Origin: an uncultured Devosia sp.
Lineage (GTDB): Bacteria; Pseudomonadota; Alphaproteobacteria; Rhizobiales; Devosiaceae
Direction of reading: 5' to 3'
DNA: 10,110 bases
Assembly (NCBI GenBank): GCA_913775215.1
Contig: CAJYKO010000389.1
Coordinates: 1-10,110 of the forward strand
Part shown: positions 1 to 7,376 of the stretch, piece by piece
How positions within the stretch are numbered: the first letter of the stretch is position 1
Layout of the letters: the number at the start of each line of letters is the position of its first letter
The notes under the pieces: generated by a model
Databases searched by the model: none
The model's input: the letters and a program-made list of their open reading frames with translations, nothing else
What the model was told of the DNA's origin: nothing
Program-made: the position numbers and the translations under genes

Positions 1-641
1 CCGTCTTCCACGGCCTTGGGCACCAGATGCACCACGGCCGAGGTCACGTTCGGCGGCGGCACAAAGGCCTGCTTGCCGACATTGAACGCAATCCGCGCAT
101 CGGTCCGCCAGCCTGCCAAAACCCCGAGCCGCCCATAGGCATCTTCCCCGGGCCGCGCGCAGATCCGCTCCGCCACTTCCCGTTGAAACATCAGCGTCAG
201 GCTTTCGAAAAACGGCGGCCACTGCTCCATCGTCAGCCAGCCGGTGAGCAATTGCGTACCGATATTATAGGGCAGGTTGGCGATGATCCGCGTCGGTCCA
301 TCGGCGAGTGTGCGATAGTCCATCTCCATCGCGTCCCCTGAGATCACCGTCAGCCGGCCGGGATAGGCCTCGGAAATCTCCGCCAGCGCCGGCAGCGCCC
401 GCGCATCCCTTTCGATGGCGATAACTTCGCGCGCGCCTTCTGCTAGCAACGCCCGCGTCAGCCCGCCAGGGCCAGGGCCTACCTCGATCACCCGTACGCC
501 ATCGAGCGATCCTCCCACACGCGCAATGCGCGCCGTCAGGTTGAGATCGAACAGGAAATTCTGTCCGAGCTCTTTCTTGGCCCTGAGGCCATGGGTGGCG
601 ATGACCTCGCGCAGCGGCGGAAGATTGTCGATCTGGCTCAT
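1..641 (-). CDS. rsmA: 16S rRNA (adenine(1518)-N(6)/adenine(1519)-N(6))-dimethyltransferase RsmA (KsgA), 3' end cut by window
   Basis: RsmA dimethylates two adjacent adenines in helix 45 of 16S rRNA, using S-adenosylmethionine, late in 30S assembly. The visible 213 codons cover the Rossmann-type methyltransferase domain. They show the N-terminal KKELGQNFL block (about residues 22-30), the SAM-binding loop EVGPGPGG (53-60), the acidic IERD (76-79) and the catalytic NLPYNIG motif (122-128). Full-length relatives are about 270-280 residues, so roughly 60 C-terminal residues lie beyond position 1. The ATG at 641 overlaps the pdxA stop as ATGA, which fixes the start and suggests translational coupling, because no strong Shine-Dalgarno precedes it. 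It is the last visible gene of the lpt-surA-pdxA block, an arrangement common in alphaproteobacteria. No frameshift or missing motif was seen. Confidence 0.96.
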   Translation of the reverse strand, partial: MSQIDNLPPLREVIATHGLRAKKELGQNFLFDLNLTARIARVGGSLDGVRVIEVGPGPGGLTRALLAEGAREVIAIERDARALPALAEISEAYPGRLTVISGDAMEMDYRTLADGPTRIIANLPYNIGTQLLTGWLTMEQWPPFFESLTLMFQREVAERICARPGEDAYGRLGVLAGWRTDARIAFNVGKQAFVPPPNVTSAVVHLVPKAVED

Positions 642-1636
642 CGTGTCCCGGTCGTCATTTGGTGCGCCATGGCTATGGCCGCCAAAAAGCTCGATGTCGA
701 GGCCTTTCCGGTCCCGGCGAGGTTGAACGCCGTGCCATGGTCCGGCGATGTCCGCACGATCGGCAAGCCCAGCGTCACATTGACCCCGGCATCGAAGGCC
801 ACCGTCTTGATCGGGATCAGTGCCTGGTCATGATACATGGCAAGCACGGCATCATATTGCCGCCAGTGCCTTGGGAAAAACAGCGTATCGCCGGGCAGGG
901 GGCCCACCACGTCTAGGCCTTCATGCCGCGCCGCTTCCAGCGCCGGAATGATCGTCTCGATTTCCTCGCGTCCGATCGCCCCGCCTTCGCCGGCATGCGG
1001 ATTGAGCCCAGCCACGGCAATGCGCGGCTCCACAATCCCGAACCGCTTCCGGAGGTCGCGATCCATCACACGCAGCGTCTCAACGATCAGTTGAACCGAG
1101 ATCAGTCCCGGCACATCCTTGATCGGCACATGGATAGTCAGCGGCACCGTCCGCAGCTCTTCATGCGCCAGCATCATGACCGGCAGGGGCTCGACGCCAT
1201 TTTCCGCGCAGAGCGCCGCCAGAAATTCGGTATGGCCCGGATGCCTGAACCCGGCCTCGTAAAGCGCGCCCTTGTGGATCGGCGCCGTCACGATCCCACT
1301 GCAGCGCCCCGCCTTGACCGCCGCAACCGCCTCCTCGATCGCTGCGATCACGACAGGCGCCGCACCACCATGTGGCAGCCCCGGCTGATCCGGCACATCA
1401 CCCACAATATCAGAAACAGGCAAGGCCGCCGCGAATGCGGCCTCTGCCTCTTCGGGCGCGGCTACCGCAACCTCGATCTCAAGTCCCAGCCGCTTCGCCC
1501 GCGCCTTGAGAAACCCCGCATGACCAAAGACGACGAAAGGCGTCAGCCCGAGCGCCACCCGCTGCGCATAGAGCGCCAGAATGATATCGGGTCCGATCCC
1601 GGCGGGTTCGCCCATGCTGATCGCCAGCGGTGCCAT
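638..1636 (-). CDS. pdxA: 4-hydroxythreonine-4-phosphate dehydrogenase PdxA
   Basis: PdxA oxidises 4-phosphohydroxy-L-threonine with NAD; PdxJ then uses the product in the DXP-dependent route to pyridoxal phosphate. The 332-residue protein has the usual length. It opens with SMGEPAGIGPD (7-17) and contains HPGHTEF (132-138). The three metal-ligand histidines stand in their family contexts: H169 in TIHVPIKDV, H214 in LNPHAGEGG and H269 in MYHDQ. Each is three residues after E. coli H166, H211 and H266. An in-frame ATG at 1666 would add ten residues, but it lies inside the arm of a terminator-like hairpin. The ATG at 1636 has GGGGACA just upstream and gives the usual family N-terminus, so I chose it. 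The stop overlaps the rsmA start by 4 nt. The 88-nt spacer after surA suggests separate control of pdxA-rsmA. Confidence 0.96.
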   Translation of the reverse strand: MAPLAISMGEPAGIGPDIILALYAQRVALGLTPFVVFGHAGFLKARAKRLGLEIEVAVAAPEEAEAAFAAALPVSDIVGDVPDQPGLPHGGAAPVVIAAIEEAVAAVKAGRCSGIVTAPIHKGALYEAGFRHPGHTEFLAALCAENGVEPLPVMMLAHEELRTVPLTIHVPIKDVPGLISVQLIVETLRVMDRDLRKRFGIVEPRIAVAGLNPHAGEGGAIGREEIETIIPALEAARHEGLDVVGPLPGDTLFFPRHWRQYDAVLAMYHDQALIPIKTVAFDAGVNVTLGLPIVRTSPDHGTAFNLAGTGKASTSSFLAAIAMAHQMTTGTR

Positions 1637-1646
1637 GCTTGTCCCC

Positions 1647-1686
1647 AAAACAAAGCGGAGGCGCATCGGTCAGGATGCGGCTCCGC
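1647..1686 (-). terminator. terminator-like hairpin with T-rich tail in the surA-pdxA spacer
   Basis: On the minus strand GCGGAGCCGCAT (1686-1675) pairs with ATGCGCCTCCGC (1666-1655). This gives 12 positions with one C-C mismatch and an 8-nt loop, followed directly by TTTGTTTT (1654-1647). That is the form of an intrinsic terminator. It lies after surA and ends about 10 nt before the pdxA start, so it would stop transcription between the two genes or attenuate it. The pairing and T-run are seen directly; termination activity is inferred. The stem is long and GC-rich, so chance is less likely, but the T-run is broken by one G. Confidence 0.6.
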
Positions 1687-1719
1687 AAAGATATCATCGG
1701 TACGGCCGAAGCCGCATCC
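1673..1719 (-). promoter_or_regulatory. possible antiterminator pairing upstream of pdxA, with UUCG hairpin
   Basis: On the minus strand GGATGCGGCT (1719-1710) is perfectly complementary over 10 bp to AGCCGCATCC (1682-1673). The second segment overlaps the left arm of the terminator-like hairpin at 1686-1655, so the two folds exclude each other. The first segment can also form a 6-bp hairpin with a canonical C(UUCG)G tetraloop at 1716-1701, which would leave the terminator arm free. The surA stop at 1727-1725 is only 5 nt upstream, so a ribosome ending surA would cover the first segment. The pairings are seen; a regulatory role is inference. Confidence 0.4.
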
Positions 1720-1724
1720 AAAAC

Positions 1725-2621
1725 TCAGTTATAGATGATCTTGGCTTCCTGCCGAAGGCGCGCGAGGTAAGCGTCAGCTTCCTTCTGCATGGTCTCCCCG
1801 CCCACTTCATTGCGCAGGTCGTCCTTGACGAAGGTGAGGTCTTCCGCCTGCGTCTTTTCGCAGATCGCCAGCATCGACACGCCAGTTTCGACGACGCGCG
1901 GCTTGGTAATCCCGCCGACATTCATGCCGGCCAGTTCCTTGGCCATGGCTTCGGGCAGCTGCGTCGCGTGACGGCGACCGATATCGACAACGGCAGCATC
2001 GGTATATCCGAGCGAAAGCTGCACGGCGCTGTCGCAGCCGGCAAAGCTCGAACGGAACTTGTTGGCCTGCGCCGTGCGGCCGCTTGCGCCCTGGCCGACG
2101 AAGATGATTTCTTTCAGGATATAGTCGAACTTCTGGTAGTCCGCGACCTGCGAGGCCGCGCGCTGGTCGAGTTCGAGGTCCGAAATCTGCACATTTGGCA
2201 CCACCGCCTGCTGGCTCACGGCGTTCCAGGCGATCGAGGCGCGCAGACGATCGCGCAGCGTTTCCTGGCTGACGCCACCCTGTGCCAGCAACTGGTTGAG
2301 CTTGTCTTGGCTCATCTTGAGGTTACGCGCGATCTGGAGGAAAGCTTCGTCGATCTGCGATTGGGAAACCTCGATGCCGAGCTTCTTGGCTTCGCTCATC
2401 TGGATGGCTTCGGTGATCAGCTGATCCGTCGCGCCCTTGCGGCCGCCCTGATTGCCTTCCATGCGGAACAGCCGGGTGCGCTGGTCCACCTGAATATCAG
2501 AGATAGTGATGCCGTTGACGGTCACGACAGTTGCCGCAAAGCTCGGAAGGGCCGATGCCGCGGTCAGCGCAAGGCCGAGGAACAGGGCGCCGGTGGCGCG
2601 TCGCAGAAATGCAAAGGTCAT
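1725..2621 (-). CDS. surA: SurA-type periplasmic chaperone / peptidyl-prolyl isomerase-like protein
   Basis: The product is a 298-residue secreted protein of the SurA N-terminal-domain family, expected to escort unfolded outer-membrane proteins such as LptD through the periplasm. Residues 1-29 form a clear signal peptide (basic FLRRA, hydrophobic core, cut near PSFA-AT). A helical SurA_N-like region follows (about 30-160), with VNGITISDIQVDQR and repeated Q-rich helices. The C-terminal part (about 165-280) resembles one divergent parvulin domain. E. coli SurA (428 residues) has two parvulin domains, so this is the short form usual in alphaproteobacteria. Alternative starts are the ATG at 2651 and the TTG at 2654. 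I prefer 2621 because it begins the signal peptide directly. Its position right after lptD fits a folding role for that barrel. Isomerase activity is uncertain. Confidence 0.88.
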   Translation of the reverse strand: MTFAFLRRATGALFLGLALTAASALPSFAATVVTVNGITISDIQVDQRTRLFRMEGNQGGRKGATDQLITEAIQMSEAKKLGIEVSQSQIDEAFLQIARNLKMSQDKLNQLLAQGGVSQETLRDRLRASIAWNAVSQQAVVPNVQISDLELDQRAASQVADYQKFDYILKEIIFVGQGASGRTAQANKFRSSFAGCDSAVQLSLGYTDAAVVDIGRRHATQLPEAMAKELAGMNVGGITKPRVVETGVSMLAICEKTQAEDLTFVKDDLRNEVGGETMQKEADAYLARLRQEAKIIYN

Positions 2622-2650
2622 CGTCAGGTCCGCGTTAAAACTGAGCCGCA

Positions 2651-2679
2651 TCAATGCGACCCTAAACTCGCCCTGTCAA
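2651..2679 (-). promoter_or_regulatory. weak candidate promoter for surA
   Basis: On the minus strand a perfect TTGACA (2679-2674) lies in the lptD-surA spacer. A 17-nt gap puts CATTGA (2656-2651) at the -10 position, and an 18-nt gap puts ATTGAT there; both are poor matches to TATAAT. If it is active, transcription would begin near 2643, which favours the surA start at 2621. The -35 overlaps a 10-bp palindrome GTCAATTGAC (2675-2684). The evidence is a single good hexamer, so confidence is low. Confidence 0.27.
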
Positions 2680-2714
2680 TTGACCAAAAATTGCGGCCAA
2701 AATCCGGGCAGTCA

Positions 2715-5006
2715 TCAGAAGGAGGGGACAGGCACAGCGCCGCTATAGCCAAGGTTGAGTCCTGCCGGCGCCTTGATGGCAAAGGTCGCGAGGACGCTCG
2801 TCGAATTGGGCGAGGTATGCGTCGGCCCATTGCGCGCTGCATTGGCGCCAAAGGTCAGGTAGCCGTCGTCATAAACCACGCCACCGCTCACCTGCAGCCA
2901 GCTATTTGCCGCGATATCCCAGGCCGCACCAGTGCGCAGGCTCCAGTAGTCTGCCACCGGCACGGTCACAGAGCCCACCACTTCATGCTGGTCGCGCACC
3001 TGGCCGAGGCCAAGATTGGCCTCGATGAAGCGATAGTCGAGGCTCGCGCTATAGCCTTCATTGCTGTAGCTCGCGCCAAGGCTAGCTCGCGCCAGGGTCC
3101 AGGCGCTGGTGTCCACCTGCGCCTTGCCGCCAACCACCAGCCCTGGCATGAACGACCCATAGGCCCCAAGCACGCCATAAGACGCTGCCGTATCAAGCCC
3201 GCTCCCGACGGCGGTATTGGCCTGGTCCGGCGACGTAAAAGCGTTCACCCCCGCCAGGTGGAACGATTGCCCGCCGATCAGGTCGAGATAGCTGCCGCCA
3301 TCCAAATTGACCTGATATCGACCACCGACATTGAGGCGCAGTCCCGTTTCCTGCCGGTCATAGCCGGAAAATCGGTTGTAGCTGAAAAGGTTGGTGTCAT
3401 CGAAAACGAAGCTCTGCGCATCGTCATTGGTGATCCCGAGGCGTGTGGTGTCCGACCCGCGATAAACCAGCTGCGCGATCGGCTCGACGATATGGGTCAC
3501 CTCCGCCTGCCGCGCGATCAGTGGATAGCGCACATCCATGGCCGCAATCGGCGTCGCGCTGAAAAGGCTGGTTTCGCCCGGCAAGAGCGGGCTTCTGCCG
3601 TCATAATAAGAAAAGTCCGTCCGGCCGCCGAAATAGGGCGTGAACACGAGACCGCCCGCGCCAATGAACTGCTTTTGCCAGCTCGCCTGTACCACGGCAT
3701 GGGTCTTGTTGCCCTGGTAGCCATAGCGCGCGCCGGCAGCCGCAAGGCCCGTATCGGCCTGCCGCGAGACATTGCGCAAATGTCCCTCGACGGTCACGCG
3801 ACCCATATCATCGGCAAGGTCGATCGTCTTTTCAAACCGGGTCACCGGCAGGTTCGCACCCTGCGCATCCTGGCTCGCCTGGGTCACGTTGCCAAGCTGA
3901 TTGAATTGCTGCACCCGGATATCGAAATAGGTGTCTCGGTTCACATGCGTCGCATAAACATGGTTGACCGTAGATTTTGCCGAGGTCAGCGCATAATCGC
4001 TGAGATAGTTCGCATCGCTGAAGGCGGTGTAAGACCAGCCTGCTTCCCATTCTTCGATCGGTGTAAAGACGCCCGAAGTCTGCACCGCGCCGCGCCATTC
4101 GATATTGCCGACTTCCCCGGCAAAGGCGCCCGGCTCGCCCTGGCGCAGGCCCGTGGCCTTGACATGGAACGAACCATTCTCGAACTGCTGCACCCATTCT
4201 GCCCCGAGCAGCAGGCCCTGCCGCGAGAAATAGCGCGGGCTGAGGATCACGTCGGTCCACTGGCTCGAATAGGCCGTCACATCGACGCCGATCCCAAACC
4301 CGGTCTGGTCATCGAAGCTGAAAACAGGCTTGGGCGCATTGTCGAGCACCGACCCGCTGAGATCGGGCAACCAGAGATAGGGTAGCCACAAAACCGGAAT
4401 GCCGAGCAGCGCCAGGCTTGGCTGCTCGAGCGTCACCGAATTGTCTTCCGCGTTCTGGACGATCCGCGTCGCCTTGACTGACCAGCCGATGCGACGGCCC
4501 TTGTCGTCGATACACTCCCCGCACGGCGCGTAGGACGCATTGGTCAGAATCGTCTCGACCGCCGAATTATAGTCGGCACTGTCCGCCGTAATCCGCGACC
4601 CATCATAGGAGGTGATGGTCAGCGCGTTCATGAATTCGGCGCGCAACCCGCCCGTAATGTCGAGATCGGTCGTCTCCATCACATTGCCGGATGGATCGGT
4701 CACCGTCACCGCACCGAGCATGATCACCTTATCGGTGTTCCTGTCATAGGTCAGCGTGTCGCCGGTGACGATATAGCCGCTCGATTTCAGAATCACATTG
4801 CCTGAGGCGGTGATGGTATTCTTGGCAACGTCAAAGGTCAGCGTCGCCGCCTCCACGCCCGTCGGCGCCGCAGGGTCGACCGGAGCATTGAAGAAATCTG
4901 TCGGGACCAGATTTTGCGCCAAAACAGGCAGTGTGAAAACGCAAAGCGACGCGCCCAGCAAAAGGGCACGCATCAAACCCGCGCTCTGTCCCCCGTTCTG
5001 CCTCAC
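2715..5006 (-). CDS. lptD: LPS-assembly protein LptD
   Basis: LptD is the outer-membrane barrel that, with LptE, inserts lipopolysaccharide into the outer leaflet. The 763-residue protein has a signal peptide (about 1-30, cut near LPVLA-QN). An LptA-like beta-rich periplasmic domain follows (about 50-160), with TASGNVILKSSGYIVTGD-type repeats. The conserved GIPVLWLPYLWLPD segment comes next, then a long barrel rich in alternating aromatic strands ending in a terminal phenylalanine, the usual recognition signal for barrel assembly. The length is close to E. coli LptD (784). Cysteines of the mature protein are limited to C162 and C165 in PCGEC. The GTG at 5006 overlaps the lptG stop as GTGA. 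An ATG at 4973 also begins a good signal peptide and could be the true start. LptD depends on LptF and LptG, encoded directly upstream. Confidence 0.96.
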   Translation of the reverse strand: MRQNGGQSAGLMRALLLGASLCVFTLPVLAQNLVPTDFFNAPVDPAAPTGVEAATLTFDVAKNTITASGNVILKSSGYIVTGDTLTYDRNTDKVIMLGAVTVTDPSGNVMETTDLDITGGLRAEFMNALTITSYDGSRITADSADYNSAVETILTNASYAPCGECIDDKGRRIGWSVKATRIVQNAEDNSVTLEQPSLALLGIPVLWLPYLWLPDLSGSVLDNAPKPVFSFDDQTGFGIGVDVTAYSSQWTDVILSPRYFSRQGLLLGAEWVQQFENGSFHVKATGLRQGEPGAFAGEVGNIEWRGAVQTSGVFTPIEEWEAGWSYTAFSDANYLSDYALTSAKSTVNHVYATHVNRDTYFDIRVQQFNQLGNVTQASQDAQGANLPVTRFEKTIDLADDMGRVTVEGHLRNVSRQADTGLAAAGARYGYQGNKTHAVVQASWQKQFIGAGGLVFTPYFGGRTDFSYYDGRSPLLPGETSLFSATPIAAMDVRYPLIARQAEVTHIVEPIAQLVYRGSDTTRLGITNDDAQSFVFDDTNLFSYNRFSGYDRQETGLRLNVGGRYQVNLDGGSYLDLIGGQSFHLAGVNAFTSPDQANTAVGSGLDTAASYGVLGAYGSFMPGLVVGGKAQVDTSAWTLARASLGASYSNEGYSASLDYRFIEANLGLGQVRDQHEVVGSVTVPVADYWSLRTGAAWDIAANSWLQVSGGVVYDDGYLTFGANAARNGPTHTSPNSTSVLATFAIKAPAGLNLGYSGAVPVPSF

Positions 5007-6070
5007 GTCCGTCCGTCTTCCTTGTGCAGCAGCACTGTTACACCAATCACGATGGCGACCAGAGCCGGGCCGACTGCTGCGAACGTGGGGTCGAGAACAC
5101 CTGTCGACCCAGCGCGGTCGGCCATCTCGGTAATCACGAACACAACAAATCCGAGCACGATGCCATAAAGGACCGCTGGACCTAGACTAGTGTCCCTTCG
5201 ATAACCCGCGGTAAACGCAAAGGCAATGAACAGCGACCCGCAAAGCACAAGTGGTAGCGAAAGCAGCTTGAAAAGCCGCATCGTCGCTGCCGCCCGCACC
5301 AGCGGGTCCGCCACGCCGGTCTGCAAAAGCTCGGCCAGATCGAAGAATGTCATGTCCTCGGTCGAGGCCAGTTTCAGGCTGATCTCGGGCGGGGTGGAAT
5401 CGGTCGGCACCTGATAATCATAGAGCACGCGCGGCGGTGCTTCCGGCGTTCGCGCCGTCGCCTGTGGCATGCGCCAATGCCCGTTTTCGAGAATCGCGGT
5501 CGGCGCCTCGAGCCGCGGAATGCCATCGCCCGAACGGAACAGCGTCACATCGGTCAGCTCCGTGCCGCCCGGCGACATCGAGCGCGCCAAAAGCACATAG
5601 CGCTGTCCATCGCCTTCCTGTTCGATCCAGATTTCCCCCGGCGGCGTCAGCAGCGCAGCCTGGCCGGGCGGGGTAGGGTAGAGCCCGCGATTGATCTGGG
5701 TGCTCACGGTTTCTGCCCCGAGCGCCACGAGAAAGCTGATTAGCACGACCGCAATCGTCGGCGCCCGCACTGCCCGCCAGATCGAGATCCCGCTCGCCTT
5801 GATCACTGTCAGCTCATGCCGTGCCTTGAGATCGGCGAGCCCCAGGATCGCACCCATCAAGACCGTCACGGGCAGGGTCTTGATGGTCCAGCGAACGGCG
5901 CTCATCGCCACCATGACCATGGCCATGAATGTCCCGGCCTGCTCCGAGACCACGCTGAATCGCCAGGCATCGAGCGATTCGACGAGCGCAATCAGCCCAT
6001 AGAAAATGAAAACCGTCGCCCCGATGCGGCTCCCGAGCCGCTTGAGCACCAGCCAGTCGATCCGCGTCAT
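5003..6070 (-). CDS. lptG: LPS export ABC transporter permease LptG
   Basis: LptG pairs with LptF as the transmembrane half of the LptB2FG transporter, which extracts lipopolysaccharide from the inner membrane and passes it to the LptC/LptA bridge. The 355-residue protein has the YjgP/YjgQ family layout. Three N-terminal membrane helices lie at about 15-35, 45-95 and 100-125, with the cytoplasmic segment LADLKARHELTVIKASG at the LptB coupling site. A periplasmic jelly-roll-like domain follows (about 130-265), then three C-terminal helices (about 275-345). The ATG at 6070 overlaps the lptF stop as ATGA; an upstream in-frame start would only add residues inside lptF. The stop overlaps the GTG of lptD. 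LptF and LptG are similar; the order and the MTRIDWLVLKRL start fit LptG. The ATPase gene lptB is not in the window. Confidence 0.95.
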   Translation of the reverse strand: MTRIDWLVLKRLGSRIGATVFIFYGLIALVESLDAWRFSVVSEQAGTFMAMVMVAMSAVRWTIKTLPVTVLMGAILGLADLKARHELTVIKASGISIWRAVRAPTIAVVLISFLVALGAETVSTQINRGLYPTPPGQAALLTPPGEIWIEQEGDGQRYVLLARSMSPGGTELTDVTLFRSGDGIPRLEAPTAILENGHWRMPQATARTPEAPPRVLYDYQVPTDSTPPEISLKLASTEDMTFFDLAELLQTGVADPLVRAAATMRLFKLLSLPLVLCGSLFIAFAFTAGYRRDTSLGPAVLYGIVLGFVVFVITEMADRAGSTGVLDPTFAAVGPALVAIVIGVTVLLHKEDGRT

Positions 6071-7137
6071 GCGCTCACCATGGGGATGGGACGACGCGGC
6101 CAAAGTCTATAGGTCAAAACCGCCGCCGAAAGCAGGATAAGCAGCACCGATCCCGTGCCGATGCCGAGGGGGCTATAGGTCCCAACGCCGCGCTCGGCAA
6201 AGCCGACCAGGAGCACAATGGCTTCGAGCGGCAGGGGAATGCGCGCGCGCTTGCCGCTCGGGAATGCACCCAGCGCCAGCGTGAACATTCCCAGCGCAAT
6301 CACCCGCAGCGCCTCCGCCGATCGATCGAGCAACCGCTGCACGATCTCGGGTTCGGCAAACCCATTCCCCATCGCCTGATGCAACAGATCGAAACTGTCG
6401 CGCTCCCCGAGATTGTCGCCCCCGGCAATCGGCTGGGCGAGACTATCGACGCTCACGTCATAGCGGCTGAAGCGCACTTCGGAATAGCGCCCATCATCCT
6501 CGAGATATTGCAGCACGCCATTGCGCAGTTCGAGCACATAGTTCTGTCCATCGCTCGAGACCCGCGCGCTATCGGCGATATAGGTCCGGCGCGATTCCGG
6601 CGTCCGGCGATCGTCGGCGAAAAAGTCGACGATCTCCCCACCCGGCTCGCGCCCGCCAATAAGAAGGATTACGCCCGGCGTTACCTGCGTAAAACGCCCC
6701 GGGCGCAGCGTCGAACTCACAAGGTCAGCCGCAACCTCCGCCGTCAGGTCGGCAAACTTCCGGTTCGCCAGCGGCTCGACCACATGGGCCAGCAGCAGCA
6801 CAACGGCCACACCCCCGCCGATCACCAGTGCCGCCGCGCGCCAAAGCCCGCTCGTCCCGCGCGTCGCGTGAATGATGTGCAGTTCCCGGCTGAGCCCAAT
6901 GGCGTTGAGCGCCCGGATCATCCCGATCCCGACGCAGATATAGAAAAAGGCGAGCAGCAGCGGCGGCATCGTATAAAGCGCCTGCACCGCCAGCGTGCCA
7001 AAGCCCTGGCCCTTTATGGAAACCAGTTCGAACTGCCTCAGGCAATTGACCAGCCAGAGCAACAGACACACGATTCCGGTCAGGATCAGCGCGTCCGTCG
7101 CAAAGAGGCGGGCGATATAGGTCGTCAGGCGTCTCAT
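6067..7137 (-). CDS. lptF: LPS export ABC transporter permease LptF
   Basis: LptF is the partner permease of LptG in the LptB2FG lipopolysaccharide exporter of the inner membrane. The 356 residues begin with RRLTTYIARLFATD, as is typical of LptF. A first membrane helix lies at about 15-33, with two more at about 50-75 and 100-122. The cytoplasmic loop ALNAIGLSRELHIIHATRG contacts LptB in the family. A periplasmic beta-rich domain spans about 125-265, and three terminal helices about 275-345. It is the first gene of the minus-strand block, so the operon promoter should lie in 7138-7376, but I see no convincing -35/-10 pair on that strand there. AAGGA lies about 15 nt before the ATG, longer than usual for a ribosome site. 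The stop overlaps the lptG start by 4 nt. Confidence 0.95.
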   Translation of the reverse strand: MRRLTTYIARLFATDALILTGIVCLLLWLVNCLRQFELVSIKGQGFGTLAVQALYTMPPLLLAFFYICVGIGMIRALNAIGLSRELHIIHATRGTSGLWRAAALVIGGGVAVVLLLAHVVEPLANRKFADLTAEVAADLVSSTLRPGRFTQVTPGVILLIGGREPGGEIVDFFADDRRTPESRRTYIADSARVSSDGQNYVLELRNGVLQYLEDDGRYSEVRFSRYDVSVDSLAQPIAGGDNLGERDSFDLLHQAMGNGFAEPEIVQRLLDRSAEALRVIALGMFTLALGAFPSGKRARIPLPLEAIVLLVGFAERGVGTYSPLGIGTGSVLLILLSAAVLTYRLWPRRPIPMVSA

Positions 7138-7187
7138 GCCGAAATGCTATCATCCTTCTGCGTCGCAACCATGGCCGGCGACCCAAA

Positions 7188-7255
7188 GCATGTCTCCCGA
7201 AAGTCGGTACCGGTTTCGGGACAAAGACATGCGCTAAAACAAAGAGCTTTTGCGC
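7188..7255. repeat. palindromic intergenic repeat, copy 1
   Basis: A 68-nt unit lies in the divergent lptF-holC spacer. The left arm GCATGTCTCCCGAAA (7188-7202) pairs with TTTCGGGACAAAGACATGC (7214-7232), with a 4-nt bulge in the right arm, around a GGTACC centre. It is followed by the conserved linker GCTAAAACAAAGAGC and then a different second palindrome. It aligns with 8440-8506 at 55 of 68 columns by hand count. It resembles the small palindromic repeats spread through Rhizobiales genomes (families such as RIME1 and Bru-RS have similar size), but I cannot confirm which family. It is probably mobilised or spread as a non-autonomous unit. Confidence 0.8.
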
Positions 7256-7265
7256 ACCATGGTGC
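7254..7265. promoter_or_regulatory. perfect 12-bp palindrome in the divergent promoter region
   Basis: GCACCATGGTGC is a perfect 12-bp inverted repeat next to the tail of repeat copy 1. Wider flanks GCTTT (7246-7250) and AAAGC (7266-7270) are also complementary, separated from the core by three unpaired bases on the left. It may be the second hairpin module of the repeat or a dimeric regulator site serving lptF and holC. The symmetry is seen; its role is not known. Confidence 0.35.
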
Positions 7266-7284
7266 AAAGCTGGATTCGTCGCAA

Positions 7285-7312
7285 TTGCTCCGCGTCCGCA
7301 AAGACTTATTCT
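7285..7312 (+). promoter_or_regulatory. weak candidate promoter for holC-yitT
   Basis: TTGCTC (7285-7290), a 16-nt gap and TATTCT (7307-7312) give 3 of 6 and 4 of 6 matches to the sigma70-type -35 and -10 hexamers. The -10 lies in the locally AT-rich run TTATTCTTAT. The predicted start near 7319 leaves a leader of about 58 nt to the holC ATG. No better candidate was seen on this strand between lptF and holC. Confidence 0.28.
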
Positions 7313-7376
7313 TATCCGCCTGTTGCCCGCTTGCCGCTCCTAGCCTTCCGTCTCCCGCAACGATACTGTGCCTCCC

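Noticed and set aside
1637..1666. Ten extra N-terminal codons for pdxA from the ATG at 1666
   Set aside because: The ATG is inside the arm of the terminator-like hairpin, and the added residues do not occur in the family, which begins just before the MGEPAGIGP block.
923..1738. A 271-codon plus-strand open frame opposite pdxA
   Set aside because: It is antisense to PdxA, which keeps all its catalytic histidines. The translation is Arg/His-rich and has no known motif.
2675..2684. Palindrome GTCAATTGAC as an operator or terminator upstream of surA
   Set aside because: It is only 10 bp without a loop or T-run, and it is built on the TTGACA hexamer already noted. Symmetry of this length can arise by chance.
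1581..4385. A 934-codon open frame on the plus strand opposite surA and lptD
   Set aside because: Its translation is rich in Arg, His and Ala with no recognisable domain, and it lies antisense to intact, well-recognised genes. Long antisense frames are expected at this GC content and codon use.
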